A stretch of DNA of 64,000 nucleotides from Halodesulfovibrio sp. (GCF_025210605.1 NZ_JAOARI010000032.1:1-64000); one strand, 5' to 3'. Numbered from the stretch's first letter, positions 35,270 to 45,099 are shown. Notes: a model not told the origin generated them from the sequence alone. A program made the numbers and translations.

Positions 35270-35799
35270 TGGAAATCAAGGAACTTAAAGTAGTTTATAG
35301 CGAAGAACAGATTCAGGAACGTGTTAAAGAGCTTGCAGCGCAGATTAACAAAGACTTTGAAGGTGAAGACCTTGTAGTTGTTTGTGTGCTGAAGGGCGCA
35401 TTCATGTTTTTCTCTGATTTATTAAAGCATCTCACTGTTAAGCCCGAAATAGATTTTGTGCGTTGTGCAAGTTACGGCAACAACACAACTAGCTCTAAAA
35501 CAGTATCTTTTACGAAAGACCTCGAAATTTCTATCGAAGGCAAGCATGTTCTCATCGTAGAAGATATTGTTGATACCGGTCATACAATTACTTTCCTCAT
35601 GTCTCAGCTTAAAGCTCGTGGTGCAAAGTCTCTTAAACTTGCTTCCGTCGTGGAAAAACTCGAGCGTCGCGAAACAGAAGTTGTTGTGGATTACCCCGGC
35701 TTTATTCTGGAAAAAGGATTCATTGTCGGATATGGAATGGACTACGCCGAAAAGTATCGTGAGTTGGGAGCTATTTACGAAGCCACTGTAATCGACTAA
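35269..35799 (+). CDS. hpt: Hypoxanthine phosphoribosyltransferase
   Basis: The 176-residue purine-salvage enzyme transfers PRPP ribose-phosphate to hypoxanthine (and likely guanine). The key PRPP motif VLIVEDIVDTGHTITFL is near residues 90-106, with VVCVLKGAFMFFSDLL and FVRCASYGNN upstream and the C-terminal GFIVGYGMDYAEKYRELG. Its ATG overlaps the previous stop codon. The next gene starts 30 bp later. Confidence 0.96.
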   Translation: MEIKELKVVYSEEQIQERVKELAAQINKDFEGEDLVVVCVLKGAFMFFSDLLKHLTVKPEIDFVRCASYGNNTTSSKTVSFTKDLEISIEGKHVLIVEDIVDTGHTITFLMSQLKARGAKSLKLASVVEKLERRETEVVVDYPGFILEKGFIVGYGMDYAEKYRELGAIYEATVID

Positions 35800-35829
35800 C
35801 GGTTTTTGAAAATGTAATTGGGAAGCGTT

Positions 35830-36642
35830 ATGCATATTACCTGTCCAAATTGTTCTACAAAGTTTAGTCTTCCAGACGAAATGTTTAAAGATGGAGCGCA
35901 AGCTCGTTGCACAGTGTGTGATGAGGTGTTTCCGCTTATTCAAACATCTGATGAAGACGTCGCAGTAGAATTACAAAAAGAAATATCCTTATCTGACCAA
36001 GCTGAAGCAAAAGAGACCAGCGCTCCAGAGGAGAGCTATGATGCTCTTATCGGAGACGAGGGTACATTTGGGCTTGGAGATAAACCAAAAAAGAAAAAAT
36101 CCGGCAATGGCTGTCTGATCTTTTTCTTGACTCTTCTTTTGCTTGGCGGTGCTGCTGCCGGAGCATGGTATTTAGCACCTGAGCTTGTGAGAAGCTTCTT
36201 GCCAAAAGAAGAAGTTGCAAAAGAAGCTCCTGTCAGTGCTGTGAATGATGTTTCCCGAATATCACTCAAAAATATTAGTCAATATTACATAACAAACGAA
36301 AAGATCGGTCAGATATTTGTTATCGAAGGTGATGCGGAAAACCGCTTTGGTGTTCCTAAGGAACTTATCAAGGTGGAAGCAACACTGTATGATGCTAATA
36401 ATGCCGCAATTGCCAGCAAAAAACAGCTTGCAGGTTCTAGTGTGTCTTTATTCCAGCTCCAAGTTTTGGCTGTGGAAGAGCTGGCTGACGCACTGAATAA
36501 CAAAGTTGAAATTTTGACAAACAATACCAACGTAATGCCTGCTAGATCTGTTCACTTTATGGTTGTTTTCTATGACCCTCCTAAAGGTGTTGCAGAGTTT
36601 GGCGTGAAGGTAATTGAAGCTCAAAATCCGCCTGTTCAGTAG
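35830..36642 (+). CDS. MJ0042-type zinc-finger, single-membrane-span DUF3426-like protein
   Basis: The 270-residue protein starts with a zinc finger, CPNC and CTVC (residues 5-8 and 28-31), of the MJ0042 type. A variable acidic linker follows, then a Lys run, then one membrane segment (GCLIFFLTLLLLGGAAAGAWY, split by its Gly-rich end) at about residues 95-115. The rest is a beta-rich extracytoplasmic domain of the DUF3426 kind. The frame is open from a TTG at 35818, but the ATG at 35830 has GGGA six bases upstream. It is placed between hpt and radA. Function unknown. Confidence 0.82.
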   Translation: MHITCPNCSTKFSLPDEMFKDGAQARCTVCDEVFPLIQTSDEDVAVELQKEISLSDQAEAKETSAPEESYDALIGDEGTFGLGDKPKKKKSGNGCLIFFLTLLLLGGAAAGAWYLAPELVRSFLPKEEVAKEAPVSAVNDVSRISLKNISQYYITNEKIGQIFVIEGDAENRFGVPKELIKVEATLYDANNAAIASKKQLAGSSVSLFQLQVLAVEELADALNNKVEILTNNTNVMPARSVHFMVVFYDPPKGVAEFGVKVIEAQNPPVQ

Positions 36643-36648
36643 TTTGTT

Positions 36649-37998
36649 GTGAAAACTCGCGAAATATATATTTGTTCTGCTTGTGGCGCTTCAGCCGCAC
36701 AATGGCGTGGACAATGTTCGAATTGCAAGGAGTGGAATACTCTTGAGGCTCGCACCGTATCCAAGGAGCAAGCTAAAAGGCGTGGTTCCACTCCTTTAGT
36801 CTCATCTGGTTCTGCCATTATACCGCTAAAGGATGTGAAAGAAGACGACCATACCCCTTTTGAAACTGGTATGGCAGAACTTGACCGCATCCTTGGTTCT
36901 GGGCTTGTTCCGGGTGCGGCGTTGCTAATCGGTGGTGAACCGGGCATTGGCAAGTCGACGTTACTGCTGCAAGTAGCGGGAAGCGTTGCGGCGGCTGGTC
37001 GAAGTGTCTTGTATGTCTCTGGTGAGGAGTCGCTTGGGCAATTGCGTGCCCGCGCCGCTCGTCTTGATGCTTTGGATGAGAATCTTACGGCAATTTCTAC
37101 TTCAAAACTGGATGATGTTTTGCCTGCGCTTGAATCATCCAATCCACCAGATTTATTGATTGTTGATTCAGTGCAGACTGTTTCTTCTTTGCGTGTGGAA
37201 GGTTTGCCGGGCAGCGTGACACAGGTTCGTGCTGTATCCATTGAGCTTATTGAAACATGCAAGCGCGTGGGAACGTCATTATTGCTTGTAGGGCATGTGA
37301 CGAAAGATGGTCAGCTCGCTGGGCCTAAGCTTCTTGAGCACATGGTTGATACAGTTATTTCCATCGAAGGTGACCGTAGGCAGCGGTATCGTATCATGCG
37401 TGTGATGAAAAACCGTTTTGGTCCCAATCAGGAACTTATTGTTTTTGAAATGGTGCAAGATGGAATGCAGATTGTTGATGACCCTTCAACATATTTTCTT
37501 GGAGCGCGTGATCCGCAATTGTCCGGCACTGCTGTTGTTATGGCTGTTGACGGGCAACGACCATTTGCTGTTGAGGTACAGGCGCTTGTCAGCCGTAGTT
37601 ATCTTTCAATTCCACGCCGTACAGGGCTTGGCTTTGATGTGAACAGGCTGCACTTATTGCTGGCTGTTCTGGAAAAAAGGCTACGCCTCAACTTTGCAGA
37701 AGTTGATATTTATGCAAAAGTCGGCGGCGGTATGAAATTACAAGATCCTGGAATGGATTTGGCTTTGATTGCTGCTGTGCTTTCATCTTTTTATGACCGT
37801 CCACTTCCACCTAAATCTGTGTTGTGGGGCGAGGTTGACTTGAATGGACAGGTTCGTCCTGTCGCATCTCAGGACATTAGGCATCGACAGGCGGCTAGAC
37901 TTGGATATCGTCCTATATTATGTCCAGAAACAGAGCCGGAAACGGGACTGCGTACAATTGTGCAGTTGCAGGAAGCTCTTTTTAGTAAGAATGGATAG
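36649..37998 (+). CDS. radA: DNA repair protein RadA
   Basis: The 449-residue RecA-like, DnaB-like branch-migration helicase has an N-terminal zinc finger (CSACGASAAQWRGQCSNC), Walker A GGEPGIGKST, the RadA-specific KNRFGPNQE motif, and a C-terminal Lon-protease-like domain (residues 290-449). The GTG start at 36649 is 6 bp after the previous stop. It is the last gene of the metH operon, followed by a terminator. Confidence 0.96.
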   Translation: MKTREIYICSACGASAAQWRGQCSNCKEWNTLEARTVSKEQAKRRGSTPLVSSGSAIIPLKDVKEDDHTPFETGMAELDRILGSGLVPGAALLIGGEPGIGKSTLLLQVAGSVAAAGRSVLYVSGEESLGQLRARAARLDALDENLTAISTSKLDDVLPALESSNPPDLLIVDSVQTVSSLRVEGLPGSVTQVRAVSIELIETCKRVGTSLLLVGHVTKDGQLAGPKLLEHMVDTVISIEGDRRQRYRIMRVMKNRFGPNQELIVFEMVQDGMQIVDDPSTYFLGARDPQLSGTAVVMAVDGQRPFAVEVQALVSRSYLSIPRRTGLGFDVNRLHLLLAVLEKRLRLNFAEVDIYAKVGGGMKLQDPGMDLALIAAVLSSFYDRPLPPKSVLWGEVDLNGQVRPVASQDIRHRQAARLGYRPILCPETEPETGLRTIVQLQEALFSKNG

Positions 37999-38046
37999 AA
38001 GAGTGCGCGGGTGGTAGTGCCCTTTGATGTTTAGGATGCAGCAATG

Positions 38047-38082
38047 CACCAAAACCTCTTTGAGAGTTTTGGTGTTTTTTTT
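38047..38082 (+). terminator. Terminator closing the metH-radA operon
   Basis: Stem CACCAAAAC/GTTTTGGTG with a 10-nt loop is followed by T8, 49 bp past the radA stop. Confidence 0.93.
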
Positions 38083-38155
38083 GCCGCTTTTTTTGACGTA
38101 TTATACTGCGTTAGTGCCAGATGGCTTTTGATTCGATAATAAAGGTTGTTAAACA

Positions 38156-39979
38156 ATGGTAGACAGTGTGCGTATGCAGAGTGATGGTGTTAAGCACCAC
38201 GCTAATATTTCAGGAAGTGCTCAGGCGGTTTCTGATAGTCGACTGTGCGCGCTCGTCTATATTCGACTTAAGCTACAATCGGATCTTGCCAGTGACACTC
38301 CTGCTTCTTTGTTTGCTGCACAGCAAGAGCAGGGTACTATTTTTTATCTTCCAGAATTAACAGCACTTCCTAGCCTTGATGAATATACAGTAGGTGCTCG
38401 TTATCTTCAGTATCATGTGTTAATTCAGTCGCCTGACCTTGATGGAACACAAAAGCAATCTTCGCTGTTCGATTCGTTAGGAGAATCAGAATCAGAGTTG
38501 CTTGGCGTTATAAAGAATGAGCATAGCAAAGATGCGACTGAGATTTTTTCTCAATATTTTCTATCAACAGCAGGCAGGGGACAAGCAGCGTTCGAGGTGG
38601 TAGCAGACGGGCTAAAGGGACTGCTGCAACCCATGTTAACATCGCCTGAATTAGAAGTTATACTGCCTGATGTTAGTACAGAAGATACTGCTTCAAAGCC
38701 TGAATCACTTCCTGCACCAGATGTTGTTCCTCAAGAACAGCAAAGTGAAATGTTGCCTGCTCATGATATTGATATCATGGCTGATTTTGTAGCTCCTAGC
38801 CATATAGAAAAACAGAAGAGCGGGGTTTCTCTTTCTACTGAAGATTATTTTGAATCAATGTCGTTAGATGTAGATTCGGGAACTTCGATGCTTGCGGGTG
38901 ATCTGATTGAAACACTCGTTGGTGTTGAACGTCCTTTTTCTGATTTTGAAAAAGCTACCTTTACCACGTCATCCGGCTTTGCAGCACAAGAGGCTAAGCT
39001 CGACAAGCTGATATCCCGTGTGAGTGAATTATCGGGGATGCAGTCTCAGTTATATGACTATGCAGTGCAGTCAGAGGATGATCTTTTACGTAGTATGGCG
39101 GATGAATTTGACCGCCTGTACTGTGTGTTGCGTGATTCCGCACTCGAGTTGAGAATGACGCCGCTAGAGCCTTTGCTGATTTCTATGAAAGAATGGCTTG
39201 AGGATAACATTCAGGCGACTGGGAAACAACTGCTGTGCTCTGTGGAAGGGCAAGACGTACAAGTCGATACTGTTATTGCCGAATCTGTCTGTGATGCTCT
39301 TGCTGCGTACTTTTCAGATTGCCTTCCGCTTTTTTTATCTGCACATCCCACTATACAACTTGCATTGAGCGTTGAGTACTCTGGCGCAGACGTCCTGCTC
39401 GTGATTAATTATTCAGGAAATGATTTGGATTCTGCTGAGCAGAATGTATTTCTCCCAGATGCGCTGTTACGCTTGCAGGAAGAGCTTCTTGCTTTGCATG
39501 GAGGCATGTCGGTTGCGTGTGGTGAGAACGGCAAATCCAGTCTGAATTTAAGCTTCCCCGTAACGCAGGCAATGATTGAAGGGCTTGTAGTGCAATGCGG
39601 TGATGAGCAATACATTGTGCCAATGAACCAAGTGGCAGAATGTGTTGATTGCAGCCCTCGCATGGGGGTAGAAGTCAGAGAGCGCACAGTTCTTATTGGC
39701 GGTGAAGCTGTTCCGTATGTACGCCTGCGTGACTATGTCGAGCTTGAGGGGCGCGGAGATCATGAGCAGTGCATTGTTATCCAGTCACTTTCTGGTACGT
39801 TTGGTCTGATCGTAGATGGGATAGCAGGAGAGCTGCAAGCCGCGGTAAAACCTTTAGGGGTGTTGTATCAGCACATTGAGATGATCTCGGGTGTTACTGT
39901 TAAACCTGACGGCATTCCTTGTCTCGTGCTTAATTTGCAATATATGCAAACGGTGGCAGAAGATTTACTAGGCACATAA
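38156..39979 (+). CDS. CheA-like protein with degenerate kinase region and CheW domain
   Basis: The 607-residue product shows a broken CheA layout. Residues 1-275 are variable and acidic with no HPt phosphoacceptor motif (no H-x-LKG). Residues 280-335 resemble the P3 dimerisation hairpin, ISRVSELSGMQSQLYD and LRDSALELRMTPLEPLL. Residues 336-470 match the P4 ATPase segment in outline, but the N-box is replaced by ALAAYFSDCLPLF, and the G boxes are gone. Residues 471-607 form a full P5/CheW domain with LVVQCGDEQYIVPMNQVAEC. Kinase activity is not expected; it may act as a coupling scaffold. No other che gene is near. Confidence 0.8.
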   Translation: MVDSVRMQSDGVKHHANISGSAQAVSDSRLCALVYIRLKLQSDLASDTPASLFAAQQEQGTIFYLPELTALPSLDEYTVGARYLQYHVLIQSPDLDGTQKQSSLFDSLGESESELLGVIKNEHSKDATEIFSQYFLSTAGRGQAAFEVVADGLKGLLQPMLTSPELEVILPDVSTEDTASKPESLPAPDVVPQEQQSEMLPAHDIDIMADFVAPSHIEKQKSGVSLSTEDYFESMSLDVDSGTSMLAGDLIETLVGVERPFSDFEKATFTTSSGFAAQEAKLDKLISRVSELSGMQSQLYDYAVQSEDDLLRSMADEFDRLYCVLRDSALELRMTPLEPLLISMKEWLEDNIQATGKQLLCSVEGQDVQVDTVIAESVCDALAAYFSDCLPLFLSAHPTIQLALSVEYSGADVLLVINYSGNDLDSAEQNVFLPDALLRLQEELLALHGGMSVACGENGKSSLNLSFPVTQAMIEGLVVQCGDEQYIVPMNQVAECVDCSPRMGVEVRERTVLIGGEAVPYVRLRDYVELEGRGDHEQCIVIQSLSGTFGLIVDGIAGELQAAVKPLGVLYQHIEMISGVTVKPDGIPCLVLNLQYMQTVAEDLLGT

Positions 39980-40002
39980 CCATGCAAGTTGTGCGTCCAA
40001 AC

Positions 40003-40035
40003 AAAAAATGTAAAATTTCACTTTTTACATTTTTT
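40003..40035 (+). terminator. AT-rich terminator-like hairpin after the CheA-like gene
   Basis: Stem AAAAAATGTAAAA pairs with TTTTTACATTTTTT around a 6-nt loop, 23 bp past the stop. It is AT only and so weaker than a normal terminator. Confidence 0.6.
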
Positions 40036-40050
40036 CAAAGAAAAATATTA

Positions 40051-40087
40051 AAAAGCAAGCAGTTATCTGTTTGCTTTTCTTTTTTTA
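40051..40087 (+). terminator. Second terminator after the CheA-like gene
   Basis: Stem AAAAGCAAGCAG/CTGTTTGCTTTT (one G-U pair, TTAT loop) ends in a T7 run, giving tandem termination. The 342-bp spacer up to the sulfite reductase otherwise appears to hold only its promoter region. Confidence 0.85.
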
Positions 40088-40321
40088 CGAACGAATGTTA
40101 ATAATATGCGATATGTAGCATGGTATAACGTGCTAAAAAGTAATTATATTTTTTTTAACCAATTTCTTTGGCTGTTGTATACGCAGTTCAGTTTTTTGAT
40201 AAACATAGACACTGAGTTATCAGTAGTGTAAAAGCCCACCATAACAACAGTGGTAAAAAAATCTTTTAAAGCAATCTGATAATCATTTTATAATAAAAAT
40301 AACTATTAAGAGGTACGCGAG

Positions 40322-40972
40322 ATGACAACTCCTGATGGTGCAATTTTACAGCGCGACAAGCAGACCTATGCAATCGTTCCACGTACTCCGGCAGGCATGC
40401 TTACTCCAGACGTTCTGGAGACTATTGCATATGTCTGTCGTAAGTACGAAGTACCAATTATTAAGATTACTTCAGGTCAGCGCATGGCTCTTGTTGGTAT
40501 GAAAGAAGAGCAAGTTGAACCTATTTGGGAAGAACTTAAATGGAAGGTTGGACGAGCAACTGAGCTTTGCGTTCATTATGTTCAGGCATGCCCAGGTACA
40601 GCTGTCTGTAAGCTCGGCGTTCAGGATTCCCTCGGTTTCGGTTTAGAAATCGAAGAGTCCATGTACGGCAAGCCTTTCCCTGCAAAAGTTAAGTTTGGTA
40701 TTTCCGGCTGTCCAATGTGCTGTGGCGAAAGCCGTGTGCGTGATATTGGACTTATTGGTACAAAAAAAGGCTGGGAAGTTATTGTAGGTGGCAACTCCGG
40801 TCCTCGTCCACGTATCGGTGATACTCTCGCTAAAGATCTCACTCAGGAAGAAGCTCAGGCTCTTATTGAAAAGTTCCTCGACTACTACCGTGAGAATTCC
40901 GGCAAACGTGTCCGTATTTCCAAGTTTGTGGAAAAAATGGGTATCGATGCAATTAAAGAAGCTGTGTTATAG
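40322..40972 (+). CDS. Low-molecular-mass assimilatory-type sulfite reductase (siroheme, 4Fe-4S)
   Basis: The 216-residue protein is the single-domain sulfite/nitrite reductase known from Desulfovibrio vulgaris. It reduces sulfite to sulfide with one siroheme and one 4Fe-4S cluster. Cluster cysteines are CPGTAVC (C-x5-C) and CPMCC with C-x3-C spacing, and siroheme-side residues include RVRDIGLIGTKKGW. There is no NirA/CysI-type repeat. An AAGAGGT ribosome site precedes the ATG. It is alone, with terminators before and after, so it is transcribed independently of dsr genes. Confidence 0.93.
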   Translation: MTTPDGAILQRDKQTYAIVPRTPAGMLTPDVLETIAYVCRKYEVPIIKITSGQRMALVGMKEEQVEPIWEELKWKVGRATELCVHYVQACPGTAVCKLGVQDSLGFGLEIEESMYGKPFPAKVKFGISGCPMCCGESRVRDIGLIGTKKGWEVIVGGNSGPRPRIGDTLAKDLTQEEAQALIEKFLDYYRENSGKRVRISKFVEKMGIDAIKEAVL

Positions 40973-40984
40973 TATTATATAAAC

Positions 40985-41032
40985 TAAAAAGCTCAAAGAG
41001 ATGCAGTTATTGCAGGTCTTTGAGCTTTTTTT
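40985..41032. terminator. Bidirectional terminator between the sulfite reductase and DUF190 genes
   Basis: Stem AAAGCTCAAAGA/TCTTTGAGCTTT with a 17-nt loop, A run before and T run after, lies between convergent genes and overlaps the last bases of the DUF190 gene. Confidence 0.9.
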
Positions 41033-41372
41033 ATGCCCTTTTTTCGGCTGTAGGAATAACTGTTACGTCTTCTTGTAGAATAAGTGCTTCGGGAGCAAAT
41101 TGTCTTAATTTGGGAATAAAGCTTTGAATATTCTCTTTTGTGTCGATAATTTGTATAAGAAGGGGGAGGTCTTCGGAAATGCGCAACACTCCCATAGAGT
41201 GTATTTTCTTGTCGCGTCCGTAGCTGTAAAGCCCGCGGAAGACAGAAAGTCCAGCTAAGCTTGCGTGTTGTGCCTGTTCCATGATGACTTCATGCAAGTT
41301 TTTTCCTTCAAATTGATCTTTTTCACTGATGTAAATGCTCAATCGTTGTGCGGTACCTTGCAGTGTATGCAT
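41031..41372 (-). CDS. DUF190 family protein, CrcB partner
   Basis: The 113-residue protein matches DUF190, small PII-like proteins repeatedly found next to crcB. Family patterns include QRLSIYISEKDQFEGKNLHE, LAGLSVFRGLYSYG and LPLLIQIIDTKENIQSF. It begins 9 bp after crcB on the same strand, so it is the second gene of a fluoride-related pair. The mechanism is unknown; a PII-like sensory role is an inference from fold. Confidence 0.9.
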   Translation of the reverse strand: MHTLQGTAQRLSIYISEKDQFEGKNLHEVIMEQAQHASLAGLSVFRGLYSYGRDKKIHSMGVLRISEDLPLLIQIIDTKENIQSFIPKLRQFAPEALILQEDVTVIPTAEKRA

Positions 41373-41381
41373 AGTATTCTC

Positions 41382-41756
41382 CTACAGAAGTCTGCCAAGC
41401 GTAAGTCCAAATTTAAGAAGAATGACTCCTGTGATAATTTGTCCTGCAACATTCAAAAGAAAGTAAAGCCATTGTGCTGAATCGAGCAATGCAGCTGATT
41501 CGAAGATGAATGTCGAGAATGTCGTAAATGCGCCCATGAAGCCGGTAAGTATAATTGTTCGTGCTTCTGTTGAAAGAAAGAGTCTATCTTGTGCATATGC
41601 CCAGATGAGACCAAACAGAAAACAACCGATGATGTTAACGAGGTATGTGCCGATAGGAAACGTTATGTTTATAGCACGTTGAAATACTCCAGAGAGTAAA
41701 TAACGGCTTAAACTGCCTAATCCTCCTGCACAGAATAATAGAATGATCTTTGTCAT
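41382..41756 (-). CDS. crcB: Fluoride ion channel CrcB/Fluc
   Basis: The 124-residue membrane protein has four hydrophobic segments and the Fluc signature [12 protein letters not shown] near the N terminus, [14 protein letters not shown] in TM2 and [13 protein letters not shown] in TM3, where the Phe-Thr motif lines the pore. It forms dual-topology dimers that export F-. The promoter region is only 44 bp, shared with the divergent CYTH gene; no fluoride riboswitch is visible there. Confidence 0.95.
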   Translation of the reverse strand: MTKIILLFCAGGLGSLSRYLLSGVFQRAINITFPIGTYLVNIIGCFLFGLIWAYAQDRLFLSTEARTIILTGFMGAFTTFSTFIFESAALLDSAQWLYFLLNVAGQIITGVILLKFGLTLGRLL

Positions 41757-41800
41757 GCTGTTTCCTTAGATGATGGTAACAAAAAATCTGGAAGTATTAT

Positions 41801-42400
41801 ATGGCGTTCGAAATTGAACTTAAATTTATACATATTAACCAAGTGTTGCTGCGCGAAAAACTATCAGCACTCGGCGGCTTATGTAAAGGAAGACATCTGG
41901 AACGTAACGTAGTGTTTGATACGCCGCTACGAGAAATGAAAAGTGCCGATAAGCTGCTGCGTCTGCGTGCGAAGCAATGGAAGGATAAAGAAGAAGCAGT
42001 TTTGACATTGAAGCTTCCACCGGAAGGTGACGTGCCTGCCGATGTGAAAATATACGACGAGCGTGAAACAAAAGTTGAGAGCTTTGACGGAACGTATGGT
42101 ATCCTCGAAGGGCTTGGGTATGAAGGAGCCTTTCGTTATGATAAAATGCGTGAAGAGTGGATTTTTGAAAATGTTGAAATATGCCTCGATGAGTTGTCAT
42201 TTGACACAGTTGTAGAACTGGAAGGTTCTCGTGACGATATTTTTGCGGTAGCGGCAACGTTGTCTTTACCGCTGGAGCAGTCTTCTACAGCGACATATCA
42301 TGATCTGCACAGAGCGTATCGTGAAAGAGAAAATCTTGCTCCGCAGGATAGTTTTTATTTTACAGATGAAGAATGTCAGCAGTTGCTGAAAACCCTATAG
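41801..42400 (+). CDS. CYTH-domain protein (class IV adenylate cyclase/thiamine-triphosphatase family)
   Basis: The 199-residue product has the CYTH N-terminal signature EIELKF (E-x-E-x-K), the basic tunnel residues RLRAKQW, LTLKLP and YDKMREEW, and the acidic DELSFDTVVELEGS strand. CYTH enzymes act on triphosphates such as ATP, thiamine triphosphate or inorganic tripolyphosphate, and their substrate cannot be told by sequence alone. It lies 78 bp ahead of clpS and is divergent from crcB. Confidence 0.88.
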   Translation: MAFEIELKFIHINQVLLREKLSALGGLCKGRHLERNVVFDTPLREMKSADKLLRLRAKQWKDKEEAVLTLKLPPEGDVPADVKIYDERETKVESFDGTYGILEGLGYEGAFRYDKMREEWIFENVEICLDELSFDTVVELEGSRDDIFAVAATLSLPLEQSSTATYHDLHRAYRERENLAPQDSFYFTDEECQQLLKTL

Positions 42401-42478
42401 GGTTGCAGTACTCGGGAGTGGCTTGTTGTCATTATCCGTAGCGGCATTAACAATACTATTACATGTAATGGATTCATT

Positions 42479-42790
42479 ATGGCTGAACATCATAGACCTG
42501 ATTTTGATTCTGATATTCTGCTTGAAGAAAAGCTTAAAGAGCCTCGGAAATTCCGTGTGCTTATGCATAATGATGACTATACCACAATGGATTTTGTCAT
42601 TTTAATTCTTGTTGAAGTGTTTCGTAAAACGACTCAGCAGGCTACACAGATTATGCTGAGTATTCACGAAAAAGGCACAGGAGAATGCGGTGTGTATACC
42701 GCAGAAGTTGCGGAAACTAAAATTGCAATAGTCCGTGCAAGAGCGAAGGAAGCTGGATATCCTCTAAAATGCTCAATGGAGGAAGTGTAA
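42479..42790 (+). CDS. clpS: ATP-dependent Clp protease adaptor ClpS
   Basis: The 103-residue adaptor binds N-degrons and delivers them to ClpA. The canonical LMHNDDYTTMDFVI substrate pocket (near residues 28-41) and the AxIM-like TQIMLSIHEKGTGECG segment with the conserved His-Glu-Gly motif are intact. It starts ahead of clpA by one base after its stop, the usual clpS-clpA order. Confidence 0.97.
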   Translation: MAEHHRPDFDSDILLEEKLKEPRKFRVLMHNDDYTTMDFVILILVEVFRKTTQQATQIMLSIHEKGTGECGVYTAEVAETKIAIVRARAKEAGYPLKCSMEEV

Positions 42791-42791
42791 T

Positions 42792-45077
42792 ATGCTGAGT
42801 ATGCATTTAGAACAGGCTATCGCGAATGCTGTACATGAAGTACAAGAACGCAATCATGAATTTTTGACCCTTGAGCACCTCCTTTATGGGATTGCACAGG
42901 AAGATCAGGGGTACTTTATTTTGGAACAAGCTGGTGCGGATGTTCCTTCTCTGTTGAATCGAGTAGAAGTTTTTTTCGCATCACATCTTGAACCGTTACC
43001 GGAAGATGTTCCAACAGAGATTATCCGCACAATAAGCGTGCAACGTGTATTGCAGCGTGCTGCTATGCAAATGCAGTCCTCTGGTCGTGAGGTTGTTGAA
43101 ATTGGTGACGTGCTGGCATCAATCTATGAGGAAGAAGATTCCTATGCCCTGTACTTCCTTCGCCATATGGAAGTAACCCGTCTGGACATTCTCGAAGTAG
43201 TTTCACATGAGATGGATGGCGGAGAGTGGGCTATGATGGGCGAAGAAGCGGCAAATGAATCCCGTACCGACTCCCTTTCAGAATTTTGTGTGAATCTAAC
43301 AGAGAAAGCAAAGCAAGGCGAGATTGACCCGCTTATCGGGAGAAAGGCGGAACTGGAACGCACAATTCAAGTTCTTGCCCGTCGTCGCAAAAACAACCCG
43401 TTGTTTGTCGGGGAGCCGGGGGTAGGTAAAACTGCGCTTGCGGAAGGGCTTGCTGTCCGTATTATTGATGGCAATGTTCCTGAAAGTTTCCATGACGCAC
43501 ACATTTATGCACTCGATATGGGATCACTCCTTGCGGGTACAAAGTATCGTGGTGATTTTGAATCTCGTTTGAAAGGCGTTATTCAAGATCTTAAAAAGAT
43601 AGAAGGAGCAATCCTTTTTATTGACGAAATTCATACTATTGTTGGTGCAGGTGCGACAACGGGCGGCTCTATGGACGCTTCAAATATTCTTAAGCCTGTT
43701 CTTGCCAGCGGTGGAATTAAATGCATTGGTTCCACAACGTATGAAGAGTATAAAAACCATTTTGAAAAAGATCGTGCACTTTCACGCCGATTCCAGAAAA
43801 TTGATGTTCCGGAACCGACTAATGATGAATGTATGGCAATTTTGAAAGGATTAAAGCCATACTATGAAGAGCATCATGGTGTTCGCTACAGTCAGCCTGC
43901 TATAAAAGCTGCTGTAACGCTGTCAGCACGGTACATAACTGAGCGTTTTCTGCCAGACAAAGCTATTGATGTCATTGACGAAGCCGGAGCCGCGTATCGT
44001 CTGCATGGAACACACCGTAAAAGCAATACCATTACAGCAAACGATATTGAGCGTGTTGTAGCAAAAATGGCGCGGATTCCTGAGCAGCGTGTATCTACAG
44101 GCGATAAGCAAAAACTTTCCGGTCTTGTGGATGATCTTAAAGCACAAGTGTTCGGACAGGACAAGGCTGTAGATATAGTCGGTAAAGCTATTTTACGAAG
44201 CCGTGCAGGGCTGGGTAGAGATGACCGTCCAACAGGATCATTTTTATTCTATGGTCCTACTGGTGTTGGTAAAACCGAGCTTGCACGTCAGCTTGCAAGC
44301 CAGCTTGGTGTCCAATTTCTTAGATATGACATGAGTGAATATATGGAGAAACATGCTGTTTCCCGTTTGATCGGAGCGCCTCCGGGATATGTTGGCTTCG
44401 ATCAGGGCGGACAGCTGACAGACTCAGTCCGTAAACACCCTCATGCTGTTGTCTTGCTTGATGAAATTGAAAAAGCACATCCAGACATTTTCAATATTCT
44501 CTTGCAGGTGATGGACTATGCAACGTTGACGGACAACTCTGGTCGTAAAGCAGATTTCCGTAATGTTATCATCATAATGACATCAAATGCCGGTGCTCGT
44601 GAGATGGCAGCAAAGTCTATCGGTTTTGGTTCTCAGGGTGAAATGGATGTGGCACAGCGCGGGCTTAAAGCCGTAGAGCGTACTTTCAGTCCAGAATTCA
44701 GAAACCGCCTTGATGCAATGGTTCCGTTCCACGGGCTTGCAGAGTCCATTATGGAACAGATTGTAGACAAGTTTGTGGCTGAATTGGAAGACATGCTTAA
44801 ATCTAAACGGGTGAAGATTTCTTTAACAGATGCGGCGCGTAAGCGTTTGGCTGTTAAAGGATATGACAACGCCTTTGGTGCCCGCCCGATGCGCAGAGTT
44901 ATACGAACAGGGCTTGAGGATGCCATTGCGCATGAAGTACTGTTTGGTGACCTGCAAAAAGGCGGGGTCGCAACAGTTGATGTTAAAGATGAGAAAGCGC
45001 CGCAGAGTGCAGAAGACCTTGGTTTGAGTATGACCTTTGTGCCCTTGAGTGCAAAGAGTACAAAAAAGAAAAAATAA
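42792..45077 (+). CDS. clpA: ATP-dependent Clp protease ATP-binding subunit ClpA
   Basis: The 761-residue AAA+ unfoldase feeds ClpP. It has the Clp N domain (residues 1-145), D1 with Walker [11 protein letters not shown] and Walker [15 protein letters not shown]2 with [15 protein letters not shown] and [12 protein letters not shown], and sensor-2 GARPMRR. It lacks the ClpB middle coiled coil. Length matches ClpA. Operon clpS-clpA continues to aat after a terminator. Confidence 0.96.
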   Translation: MLSMHLEQAIANAVHEVQERNHEFLTLEHLLYGIAQEDQGYFILEQAGADVPSLLNRVEVFFASHLEPLPEDVPTEIIRTISVQRVLQRAAMQMQSSGREVVEIGDVLASIYEEEDSYALYFLRHMEVTRLDILEVVSHEMDGGEWAMMGEEAANESRTDSLSEFCVNLTEKAKQGEIDPLIGRKAELERTIQVLARRRKNNPLFVGEPGVGKTALAEGLAVRIIDGNVPESFHDAHIYALDMGSLLAGTKYRGDFESRLKGVIQDLKKIEGAILFIDEIHTIVGAGATTGGSMDASNILKPVLASGGIKCIGSTTYEEYKNHFEKDRALSRRFQKIDVPEPTNDECMAILKGLKPYYEEHHGVRYSQPAIKAAVTLSARYITERFLPDKAIDVIDEAGAAYRLHGTHRKSNTITANDIERVVAKMARIPEQRVSTGDKQKLSGLVDDLKAQVFGQDKAVDIVGKAILRSRAGLGRDDRPTGSFLFYGPTGVGKTELARQLASQLGVQFLRYDMSEYMEKHAVSRLIGAPPGYVGFDQGGQLTDSVRKHPHAVVLLDEIEKAHPDIFNILLQVMDYATLTDNSGRKADFRNVIIIMTSNAGAREMAAKSIGFGSQGEMDVAQRGLKAVERTFSPEFRNRLDAMVPFHGLAESIMEQIVDKFVAELEDMLKSKRVKISLTDAARKRLAVKGYDNAFGARPMRRVIRTGLEDAIAHEVLFGDLQKGGVATVDVKDEKAPQSAEDLGLSMTFVPLSAKSTKKKK

Positions 45078-45099
45078 GACTCTACCTGAACAAAGCTTC

